From: Longimicrobium sp.
GTDB taxonomy: Bacteria > Gemmatimonadota > Gemmatimonadetes > Longimicrobiales > Longimicrobiaceae
Direction: 5' to 3'
Length of the DNA stretch: 11,594 bases
Assembly (NCBI GenBank): GCA_030446945.1
Contig: JAUJMI010000070.1
Coordinates: 1-11,594 of the forward strand
Positions 1-5,851 of the stretch are shown here, piece after piece (the first letter of the stretch is position 1; every line of letters begins with the position of its first letter). The position numbers and the translations under genes were made by a program. Below the pieces are notes generated by a model that was not told the origin of the DNA, ran no database searches, and was given only the letters and a program-made list of their open reading frames with translations.

Positions 1-1
1 C

Positions 2-82
2 CTGACACCCGCCGAGCCCCATGAGCCGATCCCCCAGCAGGCCACCCCCCTGTACAAGCCGTCCGTTGCCTCCCCGAGTTGA
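2..82 (+). CDS. Possible C-terminal end of an upstream gene (partial)
   Basis: Reading from base 2, one frame stays open for 26 codons and ends at a TGA at 80-82. The peptide is polar and proline-rich (it contains PIPQQATPLYKPS), as unstructured protein tails often are. The other two + frames stop early, and a small GC hairpin begins two bases after the stop. Such a short open frame is weak evidence in GC-rich DNA. I do not recognise the protein, and it could be chance. Confidence 0.3.
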   Translation: MTPAEPHEPIPQQATPLYKPSVASPS

Positions 83-336
83 TGCGGCGGCAACGCCGCT
101 ACGTACGATGACGTATACACGCGCCTTCCGTCCGCACGCATTCTTCTGAGGACCGGGTGGCGCACGTCTGAAAGTACGCGGCCGGTTCACGACGGCGGAC
201 GACGGTCCGTCGGCGGCTTACCCTGAAGGAATGCGAGCCGATCCCTAGGCACCGCAGGCCCTCGACGCATGTACCCGACCGGGTTCTCCCGACCCCTGCC
301 GTTCTCGCTCGCCGCACCGGTATACGTGCGCGGCGG
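83..336. other. Intergenic region before the propeller gene
   Basis: I find no convincing gene here. The stretch holds the GCAA-loop hairpin at 84-99 and the short inverted repeat CGACGG-T-CCGTCG near 201-213. In the frame of the following gene a TGA lies at 169-171. After it the frame is open but has no ATG, GTG or TTG until the ATG at 337. No clear sigma70 -35/-10 pair or strong ribosome binding site is visible. Confidence 0.5.
84..99 (+). terminator. Small GC hairpin just after the upstream stop
   Basis: GCGGCG (84-89) pairs perfectly with CGCCGC (94-99) around a GCAA loop, a GNRA-type tetraloop. It starts two bases after the TGA at 80-82, where a terminator or 3'-end stabiliser would sit. 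There is no T-run after it, so intrinsic termination is not shown. Six pairs can also arise by chance in DNA this rich in GC. Confidence 0.2.
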
Positions 337-1518
337 ATGATCCTGGGCGCCGTGTGTTCTCTCGTCCCCCTCAGCGCCTGCGATGCGCCGACCGGCCCAG
401 CCGAGCTCCCGCGGCGCGTCGACCTGATCGCGGAGGGGGTCTTCGGGCGAGAAAGCCTGCGGTGGTTCATCCCGGACAGCGCAGGTGCGGGGACGATGGA
501 CCCGCTCCTTGACGGGCCGCGCATCTACTTCGACCGCGAGGAGTGGGTGTCGCCTTCCGGCAAGCTGCTGGGGCTGCGGGATCTACGTGCGCTGGACCGC
601 TCCTCCGGCGCACTCCTCTGGAAGAGGCCCATCATCTCGGCTATCAACGCGGCACTGGCAGGGGACAGGGTGGGCGTCGTCTGGGGCTCGCTCGCCACGG
701 CCAAGCGCGTGAGCGGGGCGGAGCCCCGTGACTACTCGTACGGTCCCACCTCGCTGTCCGGCAATGTAGTCTCCGATGGAACCCGCTTCTACGTGGGTAC
801 CCACGATGGACACGTTCTGGCCATGGATCCCACCGGGACCATCGCGTGGGACCGGGGGTTGGCCGGCGGGCCCTCCACGCCCGTGTTCGGGCTCGCCCTG
901 AGCGGGGATGTGCTCGCGGTCACGTTGAAGCACTTCCGCAGATCTGCGGCCGAGGGCGACTCGGCGATCGTCGCCCTCCTCGATCGAGCCACCGGCGCCT
1001 TGCGCTGGAGGGTCGGCCTGGCGGGTGCTTCGGGCGATGCGGCCGTGGTCCAGCGGCCGGTAATCACGACCGGTCTGGTGGTCGCCGTGACGGAGCAGCA
1101 CGACGTCCATGCGCTGGACCAGGAGAGCGGGGCCGTACGCTGGCAGAAGAGCGTCCAATACGGCTCGTCTCTCGACCCCAGCCGCGGACTGAGTGCCTGC
1201 GGCGGGTTGGTAGTCGTGGCGACCGGGGACATGGGCTTGACAGCCCTGGATGCGACCTCCGGAACCGAGCGCTGGCGTGTGCGCGACCTGGGAGCCGGCC
1301 CGTTGCGGCGCCTGGAGTGCTCGCACGGCACGGTGCTGGCCCATGGCTACGGTCCGGCTATGCATGTGTTCGATGCACGTACCGGGACGGTCCGAGCCCG
1401 CTACCCGCGGCGCATGCCCGACGCGGCGCGCGGGTTCTTCATCACGAGCGCGACACGGGATGAGACAGCGCTGTACGTGGGAACTTCGTACGGATTCGCA
1501 AAGGTTGCCGCTCCCTAG
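337..1518 (+). CDS. PQQ-like beta-propeller repeat lipoprotein
   Basis: This encodes 393 residues with at least five copies of a repeat of the form (L/V)xALDxxTGxxxWxxx: near residues 83-96 (ALDRSSGALLW), 161-171, 212-224 (LLDRATGALRW), 258-269 (ALDQESGAVRW), 302-313 (ALDATSGTERW), and a weaker copy at 343-355. This is the WD-like, PQQ-enzyme-type propeller repeat seen in BamB and in many uncharacterised exported proteins. No quinoprotein dehydrogenase catalytic signature is visible, so I infer a binding or scaffold role. A lipobox-like LSAC (C15) follows a hydrophobic stretch, suggesting a lipid-anchored envelope protein. The start is uncertain. ATG 337 is the first standard start after the in-frame TGA at 169, but it has no Shine-Dalgarno and gives a signal peptide without basic residues. 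The Arg-rich codons lie just upstream of it. The family call is firm; the substrate is unknown. Confidence 0.8.
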   Translation: MILGAVCSLVPLSACDAPTGPAELPRRVDLIAEGVFGRESLRWFIPDSAGAGTMDPLLDGPRIYFDREEWVSPSGKLLGLRDLRALDRSSGALLWKRPIISAINAALAGDRVGVVWGSLATAKRVSGAEPRDYSYGPTSLSGNVVSDGTRFYVGTHDGHVLAMDPTGTIAWDRGLAGGPSTPVFGLALSGDVLAVTLKHFRRSAAEGDSAIVALLDRATGALRWRVGLAGASGDAAVVQRPVITTGLVVAVTEQHDVHALDQESGAVRWQKSVQYGSSLDPSRGLSACGGLVVVATGDMGLTALDATSGTERWRVRDLGAGPLRRLECSHGTVLAHGYGPAMHVFDARTGTVRARYPRRMPDAARGFFITSATRDETALYVGTSYGFAKVAAP

Positions 1519-1544
1519 TGGTAGCCGGACGTGTCGTTCGCTAA

Positions 1545-2289
1545 CGGAGCGCGGCCGACAGCACACTCCGCTACCCCATGCGCCCGAACGCATTCGCCGT
1601 CCTGCCGCAGGCCGACCTTTTCGTGGTGACGAGCGCTCCGATGATGGAGGACTACACGGCGGACGCGGTGCAGGCGTGGCGGCTCTCCGATCTGACGCGC
1701 CTCGCCACGCTTCCCGTGCCGCCGGCCCGGCTCGCCGACGGCCCCGTCCTGGCGAACGGGCACGAGCTCCCGTTCGAGCCGCGCCTGATGCCCGACGGAT
1801 CCGTTCTGCTCAATACGTTCGGCTGCGGCTTTTACCGCGTCACCCGCGATCGCCGCACGTCCGGAAGTCCGCAACGTGTACACCATCGATCCGGCGGGCC
1901 GGGTCCCCGCGGGTCGGCGCACCGGCTGCGGCATCCCCGGGGTCTTCGGGAGGTTCTGGGTGATGGCCGTCGGGCGGCTGAACGCGCTCGTGACGCTCGA
2001 CGTCAGCGATCCGGAACACCCGCGCGAGGTGGGGCGGCTCCTGGCGGACTCCACCTTCCGCCCGCACTGGATGGCCAAAGACCCGGGGTCGGACCGGATC
2101 GTGGTGGGGGCGGAGAATGGGGGCGAGGACCGCATGCTGATGGCCCGGCTCGATCCGGCCAGCGGCGCGCTGCTCTGGGATGAGTCGTTCCGCTCGGCGG
2201 ACGGGGCGCTGGGCGTGAGCTTCGTGCGCGAGCGGTGGCTCCATGGCGACACAGGAGATGCAATCGGCCACGCGGCGCTCTTTCGGTCG
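1545..2289 (+). pseudogene. Broken beta-propeller-like gene with one frameshift
   Basis: Two adjoining frames together read as one protein. The first, open from the TAA at 1542, gives SAPMMEDYTADAVQAWRLSD and ends in FGCGFYRVT. The second continues with ARPEVRNVYTIDPAG, then GCGIPGVFGRFWVMAVGR, VTLDVSDPEHPREV and FVRERWLHGDTG. Removing one C from the CCC run at 1843-1845 joins them seamlessly. Motifs such as LVTLDVSDPxxP and FRPHWMAKDP resemble secreted YncE or selenium-binding-protein-like beta-propellers; this is a family-level impression only. The protein-like sequence begins before the first ATG (1578), so the true N-terminus appears lost. After HAALFRS the frame runs through TGG codons into the next gene as far as 2433, suggesting a lost stop near 2290. 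It may share ancestry or function with the propeller gene upstream. A sequencing error could explain the frameshift alone. Confidence 0.65.
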
Positions 2290-2383
2290 TGGCGCATCGC
2301 ATGGTGGTGGACGGCCGTTGCGGTGGCGCCGTCCGCGCGTGTAGATAGAAGAGGCCTGCCGCGATTCCCCCCACAATGGAAAC

Positions 2384-2387
2384 GGAG
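2384..2387 (+). promoter_or_regulatory. Ribosome binding site choosing the SPFH start
   Basis: GGAG at 2384-2387 lies nine bases before ATG 2397. It falls inside the alternative reading from ATG 2376, which has no purine-rich site of its own. This favours 2397, where the protein begins MAFWKDFI. Confidence 0.55.
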
Positions 2388-2396
2388 CGCCCTCCC

Positions 2397-3485
2397 ATGG
2401 CCTTCTGGAAGGACTTCATCAAGACGGAGCTGATCGACATCGTCGAATGGCTGGACGACAGCAGTGACACGCTGGTCCATCGCTTCGTCCGCCACGAGAA
2501 CGAGATCAAGAACGGCGCGCAGCTCATCGTCCGCCCCGGCCAGGCCGCGGTGTTCGTGGACCAGGGCCGCATCGCCGACGTCTTCGCCCCCGGCCGCTAC
2601 GACCTGAAGACGGAGAACCTCCCCGTCCTCTCCACCCTGCTCGGGTGGAAGCACGGCTTCGACTCGCCCTTCAAGGCCGAGGTCTACTTCGTCACCGCCC
2701 GGCGGATCACCAACCGCAAGTGGGGCACAAAGAATCCGGTGATGATGCGCGACGCCGACTTTGGGCCCGTGCGTCTGCGCGCGTTCGGCTCGTACTCCAT
2801 CAGGGTGGTGGAACCCGACAAGCTGATCGCCGAGATCGTGGGGACGGACGGCCACTTCACGGTCGACGAGATCGCCGACCAGCTGCGCGACATGGTGACC
2901 TCGCGCTTCACGGACGCGCTGGGCGAGGCCAAAATCCCCGCGCTGGACCTGGCCTCCAACTACGACGAGATCGGCGACCGCCTGATCGCGCGCATACAGC
3001 CCGAGTTCTCCGCCTACGGGCTGGAGCTCACCAAGCTGCTGGTGGAGAACATCTCGCTTCCGGAAGAGGTGGAGAAGATGCTCGACCGCCGCACCAGCAT
3101 GGGCGTGCCGGGTGACCTCAACGCCCGCACACAGTTTCAGACGGCGCAGGCGATCGAGAAGGCGGCCGGCAACCCCGGCGGCGCCGCATCGGAGGGGATG
3201 GGGATGGGGATGGGCTTCGCCATGGCCAACCGCATGGCGAACTCGCTGGGCGCCGCCCCCGCCGGAGGCCCGCCGCCGCTGCCGGCGCAGACGGCCTTCT
3301 TCGTCGCCGTGAACGGCCAGCAGTCGGGCCCGCACGGCCTGGATGCCCTCCGCCGGCAGGTCGCCAGCGGCTCGCTGACGCGCGAAAGCCTGGTGTGGGT
3401 GCAGGGGATGCCCGCCTGGACCCCGGCCGGGCAACTCCCGGAGCTGGCCGCCATCTTCGCCGCCTCGCCCCCACCGCTGCCGTAA
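2397..3485 (+). CDS. SPFH-domain protein with C-terminal GYF_2-like domain
   Basis: This is a 362-residue protein. The N-terminus (MAFWKDFIKTELIDIVEW) and the following SPFH region (about 25-235) match the bacterial virion-core-protein/YdjI-like branch of the stomatin/prohibitin superfamily. Visible family features are the strand with VRPGQAAVFVDQGRIADVF, the segment FAPGRYDL, and the late SPFH stretch SAYGLELTKLLVENISLPEEV. A flexible Gly/Met/Ala-rich linker (about 240-295) contains GMGMGMG and a polyproline piece. The last 60 residues (VNGQQSGPHGLDALRRQVAS, then LVWVQGMPAWTPAGQLPEL) look like a GYF_2 (DUF4339) domain, a presumed protein-interaction module. Relatives often end in a zinc ribbon instead. 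SPFH proteins form oligomeric membrane-associated scaffolds; the partner here is unknown. There is no transmembrane helix at the N-terminus, so membrane contact would be peripheral. It stands alone, with a convergent gene downstream. Confidence 0.85.
   Translation: MAFWKDFIKTELIDIVEWLDDSSDTLVHRFVRHENEIKNGAQLIVRPGQAAVFVDQGRIADVFAPGRYDLKTENLPVLSTLLGWKHGFDSPFKAEVYFVTARRITNRKWGTKNPVMMRDADFGPVRLRAFGSYSIRVVEPDKLIAEIVGTDGHFTVDEIADQLRDMVTSRFTDALGEAKIPALDLASNYDEIGDRLIARIQPEFSAYGLELTKLLVENISLPEEVEKMLDRRTSMGVPGDLNARTQFQTAQAIEKAAGNPGGAASEGMGMGMGFAMANRMANSLGAAPAGGPPPLPAQTAFFVAVNGQQSGPHGLDALRRQVASGSLTRESLVWVQGMPAWTPAGQLPELAAIFAASPPPLP
3194..3211 (+). repeat. Three tandem GGGGAT units inside the SPFH gene
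   Basis: Three exact six-base units (GGGGAT) run from 3194 to 3211 and encode the Gly-Met repeat in the linker of the SPFH protein. The period is a multiple of three, so changes in copy number would keep the frame and only change linker length. Confidence 0.85.
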
Positions 3486-3500
3486 GTGGGGCGGACAGGC

Positions 3501-3518
3501 CCCCACCCCGAGGTGGGG
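3501..3518 (+). terminator. Hairpin downstream of the SPFH gene
   Basis: CCCCACC (3501-3507) pairs with GGTGGGG (3512-3518) around a CCGA loop, 16 bases after the SPFH stop. The position suits a terminator, but a GC-rich tract follows instead of T residues, so its ability to terminate is inferred only. Confidence 0.3.
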
Positions 3519-3605
3519 CGGGGGAGGGCAAACCCGCAGGTACACGCAGGTCTGCCCCCACGAGGCATCTGTGCGGGATGCGAGGTTGAGGTGGGGGCGA
3601 GGGAC

Positions 3606-3629
3606 GGCGTGATGAATCGCGCCCGTACG
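3606..3629 (+). repeat. Palindromic extragenic repeat, copy 1
   Basis: This copy contains GATGAATCGCGCCC and matches copy 2 at 3673-3696 at 22 of 24 positions. The left arm has one substitution, so the palindrome is slightly weaker than in copy 2. Short repeated palindromes of this kind suggest a dispersed REP-like family. Confidence 0.6.
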
Positions 3630-3672
3630 GATAGGTTCGTCCCACGGAGGGCGCGGAGCAGCGCCGGGCACG

Positions 3673-3696
3673 GGCGCGATGAATCGCGCCCCTACG
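3673..3696 (+). repeat. Palindromic extragenic repeat, copy 2
   Basis: GGGCGCGAT (3672-3680) and ATCGCGCCC (3683-3691) are perfect inverted arms around GA. As RNA they would form an eight-pair stem with a UGAA loop. The tail CCTACG is shared with copy 1 except for one base. Confidence 0.65.
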
Positions 3697-3770
3697 AGAC
3701 GTCCGCGCCGCGCGCGGGGGCGGGGAAGGGGCGGCCGCGTGCCTCGTCGGCCGCCGCGGCGCCGAGATCC

Positions 3771-3823
3771 GCCCCCTCTCCCGATAACAGAGGGCGGAGC
3801 CCTCTGTTATCGGGAGAGGGGGC
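3771..3823. repeat. Perfect 25-base inverted repeat with 3-base loop
   Basis: The left arm (3771-3795, starting GCCCCCTCTCCCG) and right arm (3799-3823, ending CGGGAGAGGGGGC) are exact reverse complements around GGA. The repeat ends 29 bases before the last codon of the - strand RDD/SpoIIM gene, so it lies just past that gene's stop, and 285 bases past the SPFH stop. It could act as a two-way transcript end or RNA stabiliser, or belong to a dispersed palindromic element family. The flanks have no T-run, so I do not call it a classical intrinsic terminator. Arms this long and perfect are not expected by chance. Confidence 0.85.
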
Positions 3824-3852
3824 AGGCGAGTGTGACGAGCCGGGGGTGAGGA

Positions 3853-5619
3853 CTACCGCGCCCGCCCCGCACCCCCCAGGTACGCCGCGAGCACCATCGC
3901 CGTCAGCGCCGCGAACGCCAGCTTGAACGCGCGCGGAAGCTCGGAAGGGGAGATGAAGCCCTCGATCATCCCCGCGATCAGCAGGAGGAGCGCGGTGCCG
4001 CAGATGAGCGAGACGGCTTCGCGCCCGCGCACCACCAGCGCCTCGCGCCGCGTCATGCGGCCGGGGAGCACCAGCGCCGAGCCCAGCCACAGCCCCGCCC
4101 CACCGGCGATGCAGATGGCCGTCAGCTCCACGACGCCGTGCGGCAGGACGAAGGTCCACAGGTGCAGGCTCTGGCCGTGGTTGGCGAAGACGGCGGCCAC
4201 CGACCCCAGGCTCACCCCGTTCAACACCAGCACCCACACCGTCCCCAGCCCCGCCAGCAGCCCGCCCGCGAACGCCAGAAAGGTCACCTGCACGTTGTTG
4301 GAGACGAGCCCGCTGGCCATCGCCGGCATCATCACCTCGGGCACCTCCACGTACCCCTCGCCGCGCGCCTCCTTGGCCGCGGCCTCCTCCGCGCGTGCCA
4401 TCATCTCGGCCGCCACCAGCTCGCGGGCGCGGGCGGGGTCGCCGCGCACGTAGGCAAAGGACAGGACGGCGGGGAGGTAAAAGAGGACGGAGGCGAGCAG
4501 GATCGGCTTCCACAGGCGGCGCACCAGGGCGGGGAAATGGCCCGCGATCCATGCGCGGAACCGCCGCCATGAGCGCGACGGGGCGCGGTAGAGGAGGTTG
4601 TGGCCCGCGCCCACGCTGCGCTCCAGCGCGTAGACCAGCTCGGGGGAGCCGCCGTAGGTGCGGGCGCGCGCCAGGTCCGCCGCCACCCCGCGGTACAGCG
4701 AGGCGAAGCGCGACACCGTGGCCTCGTCCAGCTTGCGGAGGCCGTCTTTCTGTGCGCCTTCCAGCAGGCGGGCGTACTCGTCCCACTCCGGCCGCTGGCG
4801 CCGCACCAGCGCGGTGGCCTGCGCCGAGCCCGAGATGCCGCCCGCGCCGGCCGCGTGGCGCCGCGCCGCCTCGTCCTCGCGGGCGGCGACCAGGAAGTCC
4901 TCGGCCGCGAGGAGGGTGCGGCGCGGGTCCTCCGCCAGGGGACGCGCCAGACGCGCCACCAGCGTGCGGGCGAGTTGGCCGCGCACTGCCGGATCCAGGT
5001 CGCGCCGCCGCTCCACGAACATGGAGAGCGCGGCGAACTCCTTGTCCGAGAGGCGCGGAGTGCCCTGCGCGGCGGCGGCCGGGGCGGCCTCCTCGGGGAT
5101 GCGCTGACCGCGGTCGCGCACCACCACCGTCCCCGCCGCCATGTCGCCCAGGCGCTTGGTCTGCGGGTGGAGCGTCATCGCCAGCCCGCCCACGATGCAC
5201 GACGGTATCGGCTGCACGTCGATGATGCGCATCAGGTTGCGCACGGCGGCCCCTTCCAGCGTCACGGGATAGCCGCCGTCCTGCACCACACGGATCCCCA
5301 TCCACCGCTTCCCCGGCGTCTGCCCGTCGCGGAGGCCTTCGTACAGGATGAAGTACCCCCACTGGAGCACAAAGAACGCGGCGATGGCGATGGCCAGTCC
5401 CATTCCGGAGAACAGGCTACCCGATCCGTCCGCCCAGGCCCAGATCAGGGCTCCGGCCAGGAACACCCCCGCCTGGGCCAGCAGCAGGATGAGGCGGTCG
5501 ATGAGCAGCGCGGTGAAGCGCGAGCCCAGGTCGGCCAGCTCGTAGCCGATCGCGACGTGCTCGGGTGTCTCGACGTCCACCTGGCGGTCGTGGAGGCGCT
5601 GCGCGGTGCTGGCGGCCAT
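3853..5619 (-). CDS. RDD domain fused to a SpoIIM-like membrane domain
   Basis: This is a 588-residue membrane protein made of two modules usually encoded separately. Residues about 20-170 form an RDD domain: the motif GSRFTALLIDRLIL (R34, D41), two hydrophobic helices (about 42-62 and 74-94), then GQTPGKRWMGIRVV (99-112) and RLGDMAAGTVVV (156-167). A soluble, Arg- and Ala-rich middle (about 175-365) follows. The C-terminal part (about 366-585) resembles SpoIIM/DUF95: a helix near 372-390, then NNVQVTFLAFAGGLLAG (441-457), LNGVSLG (466-472), LPHGVVELTAI (492-502) and further hydrophobic helices. RDD and SpoIIM-like genes are commonly neighbours beside MoxR and DUF58 genes in many phyla, but no such partners are in this window. 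The biochemical role is unknown; transport or envelope stress are only suggestions. ATG 5619 gives a normal RDD N-terminus. The gene diverges from the hydrolase gene. Confidence 0.85.
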   Translation of the reverse strand: MAASTAQRLHDRQVDVETPEHVAIGYELADLGSRFTALLIDRLILLLAQAGVFLAGALIWAWADGSGSLFSGMGLAIAIAAFFVLQWGYFILYEGLRDGQTPGKRWMGIRVVQDGGYPVTLEGAAVRNLMRIIDVQPIPSCIVGGLAMTLHPQTKRLGDMAAGTVVVRDRGQRIPEEAAPAAAAQGTPRLSDKEFAALSMFVERRRDLDPAVRGQLARTLVARLARPLAEDPRRTLLAAEDFLVAAREDEAARRHAAGAGGISGSAQATALVRRQRPEWDEYARLLEGAQKDGLRKLDEATVSRFASLYRGVAADLARARTYGGSPELVYALERSVGAGHNLLYRAPSRSWRRFRAWIAGHFPALVRRLWKPILLASVLFYLPAVLSFAYVRGDPARARELVAAEMMARAEEAAAKEARGEGYVEVPEVMMPAMASGLVSNNVQVTFLAFAGGLLAGLGTVWVLVLNGVSLGSVAAVFANHGQSLHLWTFVLPHGVVELTAICIAGGAGLWLGSALVLPGRMTRREALVVRGREAVSLICGTALLLLIAGMIEGFISPSELPRAFKLAFAALTAMVLAAYLGGAGRAR

Positions 5620-5662
5620 GAGGGTGCTGGTGCGGATGGAGCGGGTTGCAGCGGTTCCCTGC

Positions 5663-5717
5663 GAATCTACCCGCGCTCACGCCCTCGTGCGAGCCCCCGT
5701 GCCCCTGAAGTAGATTC
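5663..5717. promoter_or_regulatory. Inverted repeat between divergent genes
   Basis: GAATCTAC (5663-5670) and GTAGATTC (5710-5717) are perfect 8-base reverse complements separated by 39 bases. Each reads TAGATT toward one of the two divergent genes. TAGATT matches the -10 consensus at four of six positions and lies about 45 bases before the - strand start and about 135 before the + strand start. No good -35 is visible at the usual spacing. The pair may be divergent -10 elements, operator half-sites, or chance. Confidence 0.3.
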
Positions 5718-5758
5718 AAACAGCGGCGTCGCACGGGGAGCACGGAGGGAACGCCGAG

Positions 5759-5808
5759 GCACAGAGAACCCCTTCTGTGTTCTTCCCGTACCGTCTGCAC
5801 CTCTGTGC
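5759..5808. repeat. Imperfect inverted repeat with CACAGAG arms
   Basis: GCACAGAG (5759-5766) and CTCTGTGC (5801-5808) are exact inverted arms. Between them lies CTTCTGTG, a further near-match. The stretch is less GC-rich than the surrounding genes. It lies in the leader of the + strand hydrolase gene and ends 43 bases before its start. It resembles short CACAGAG/CTCTGTG extragenic sequences, but only this one copy is visible. Confidence 0.4.
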
Positions 5809-5851
5809 AAAATGCAGTTCAAGGCCGCGGCCAAAGGAGAATGGAGCGTCG

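Larger units (their letters stand above)
3486..3852. other. Convergent intergenic region rich in palindromes
   Basis: This 367-base gap separates the 3' ends of the SPFH gene (+) and the RDD/SpoIIM gene (-). I see no gene in it. It contains a 7-bp hairpin at 3501-3518, two near-identical 24-base palindromic copies at 3606-3629 and 3673-3696, and a perfect 25-base inverted repeat at 3771-3823. None is followed by a T-run. The density of inverted repeats fits REP-like extragenic elements or 3'-end structures shared by both transcripts. Confidence 0.6.

Noticed and set aside
1836..1860. Programmed ribosomal frameshift in the propeller remnant
   Set aside because: The shift is at a plain CCC run with no slippery heptamer or downstream stimulator that I can see. 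The missing start and stop fit decay better.
1515..3671. A 718-codon open frame on the - strand
   Set aside because: It runs antisense to the SPFH gene and the propeller remnant, has no recognisable domain, and is rich in Arg, Gly, His and Pro as expected from the reverse of GC-rich codons.
3606..3823. CRISPR array
   Set aside because: There are only two near-identical units, they are unevenly placed beside an unrelated palindrome, and no cas gene is present.
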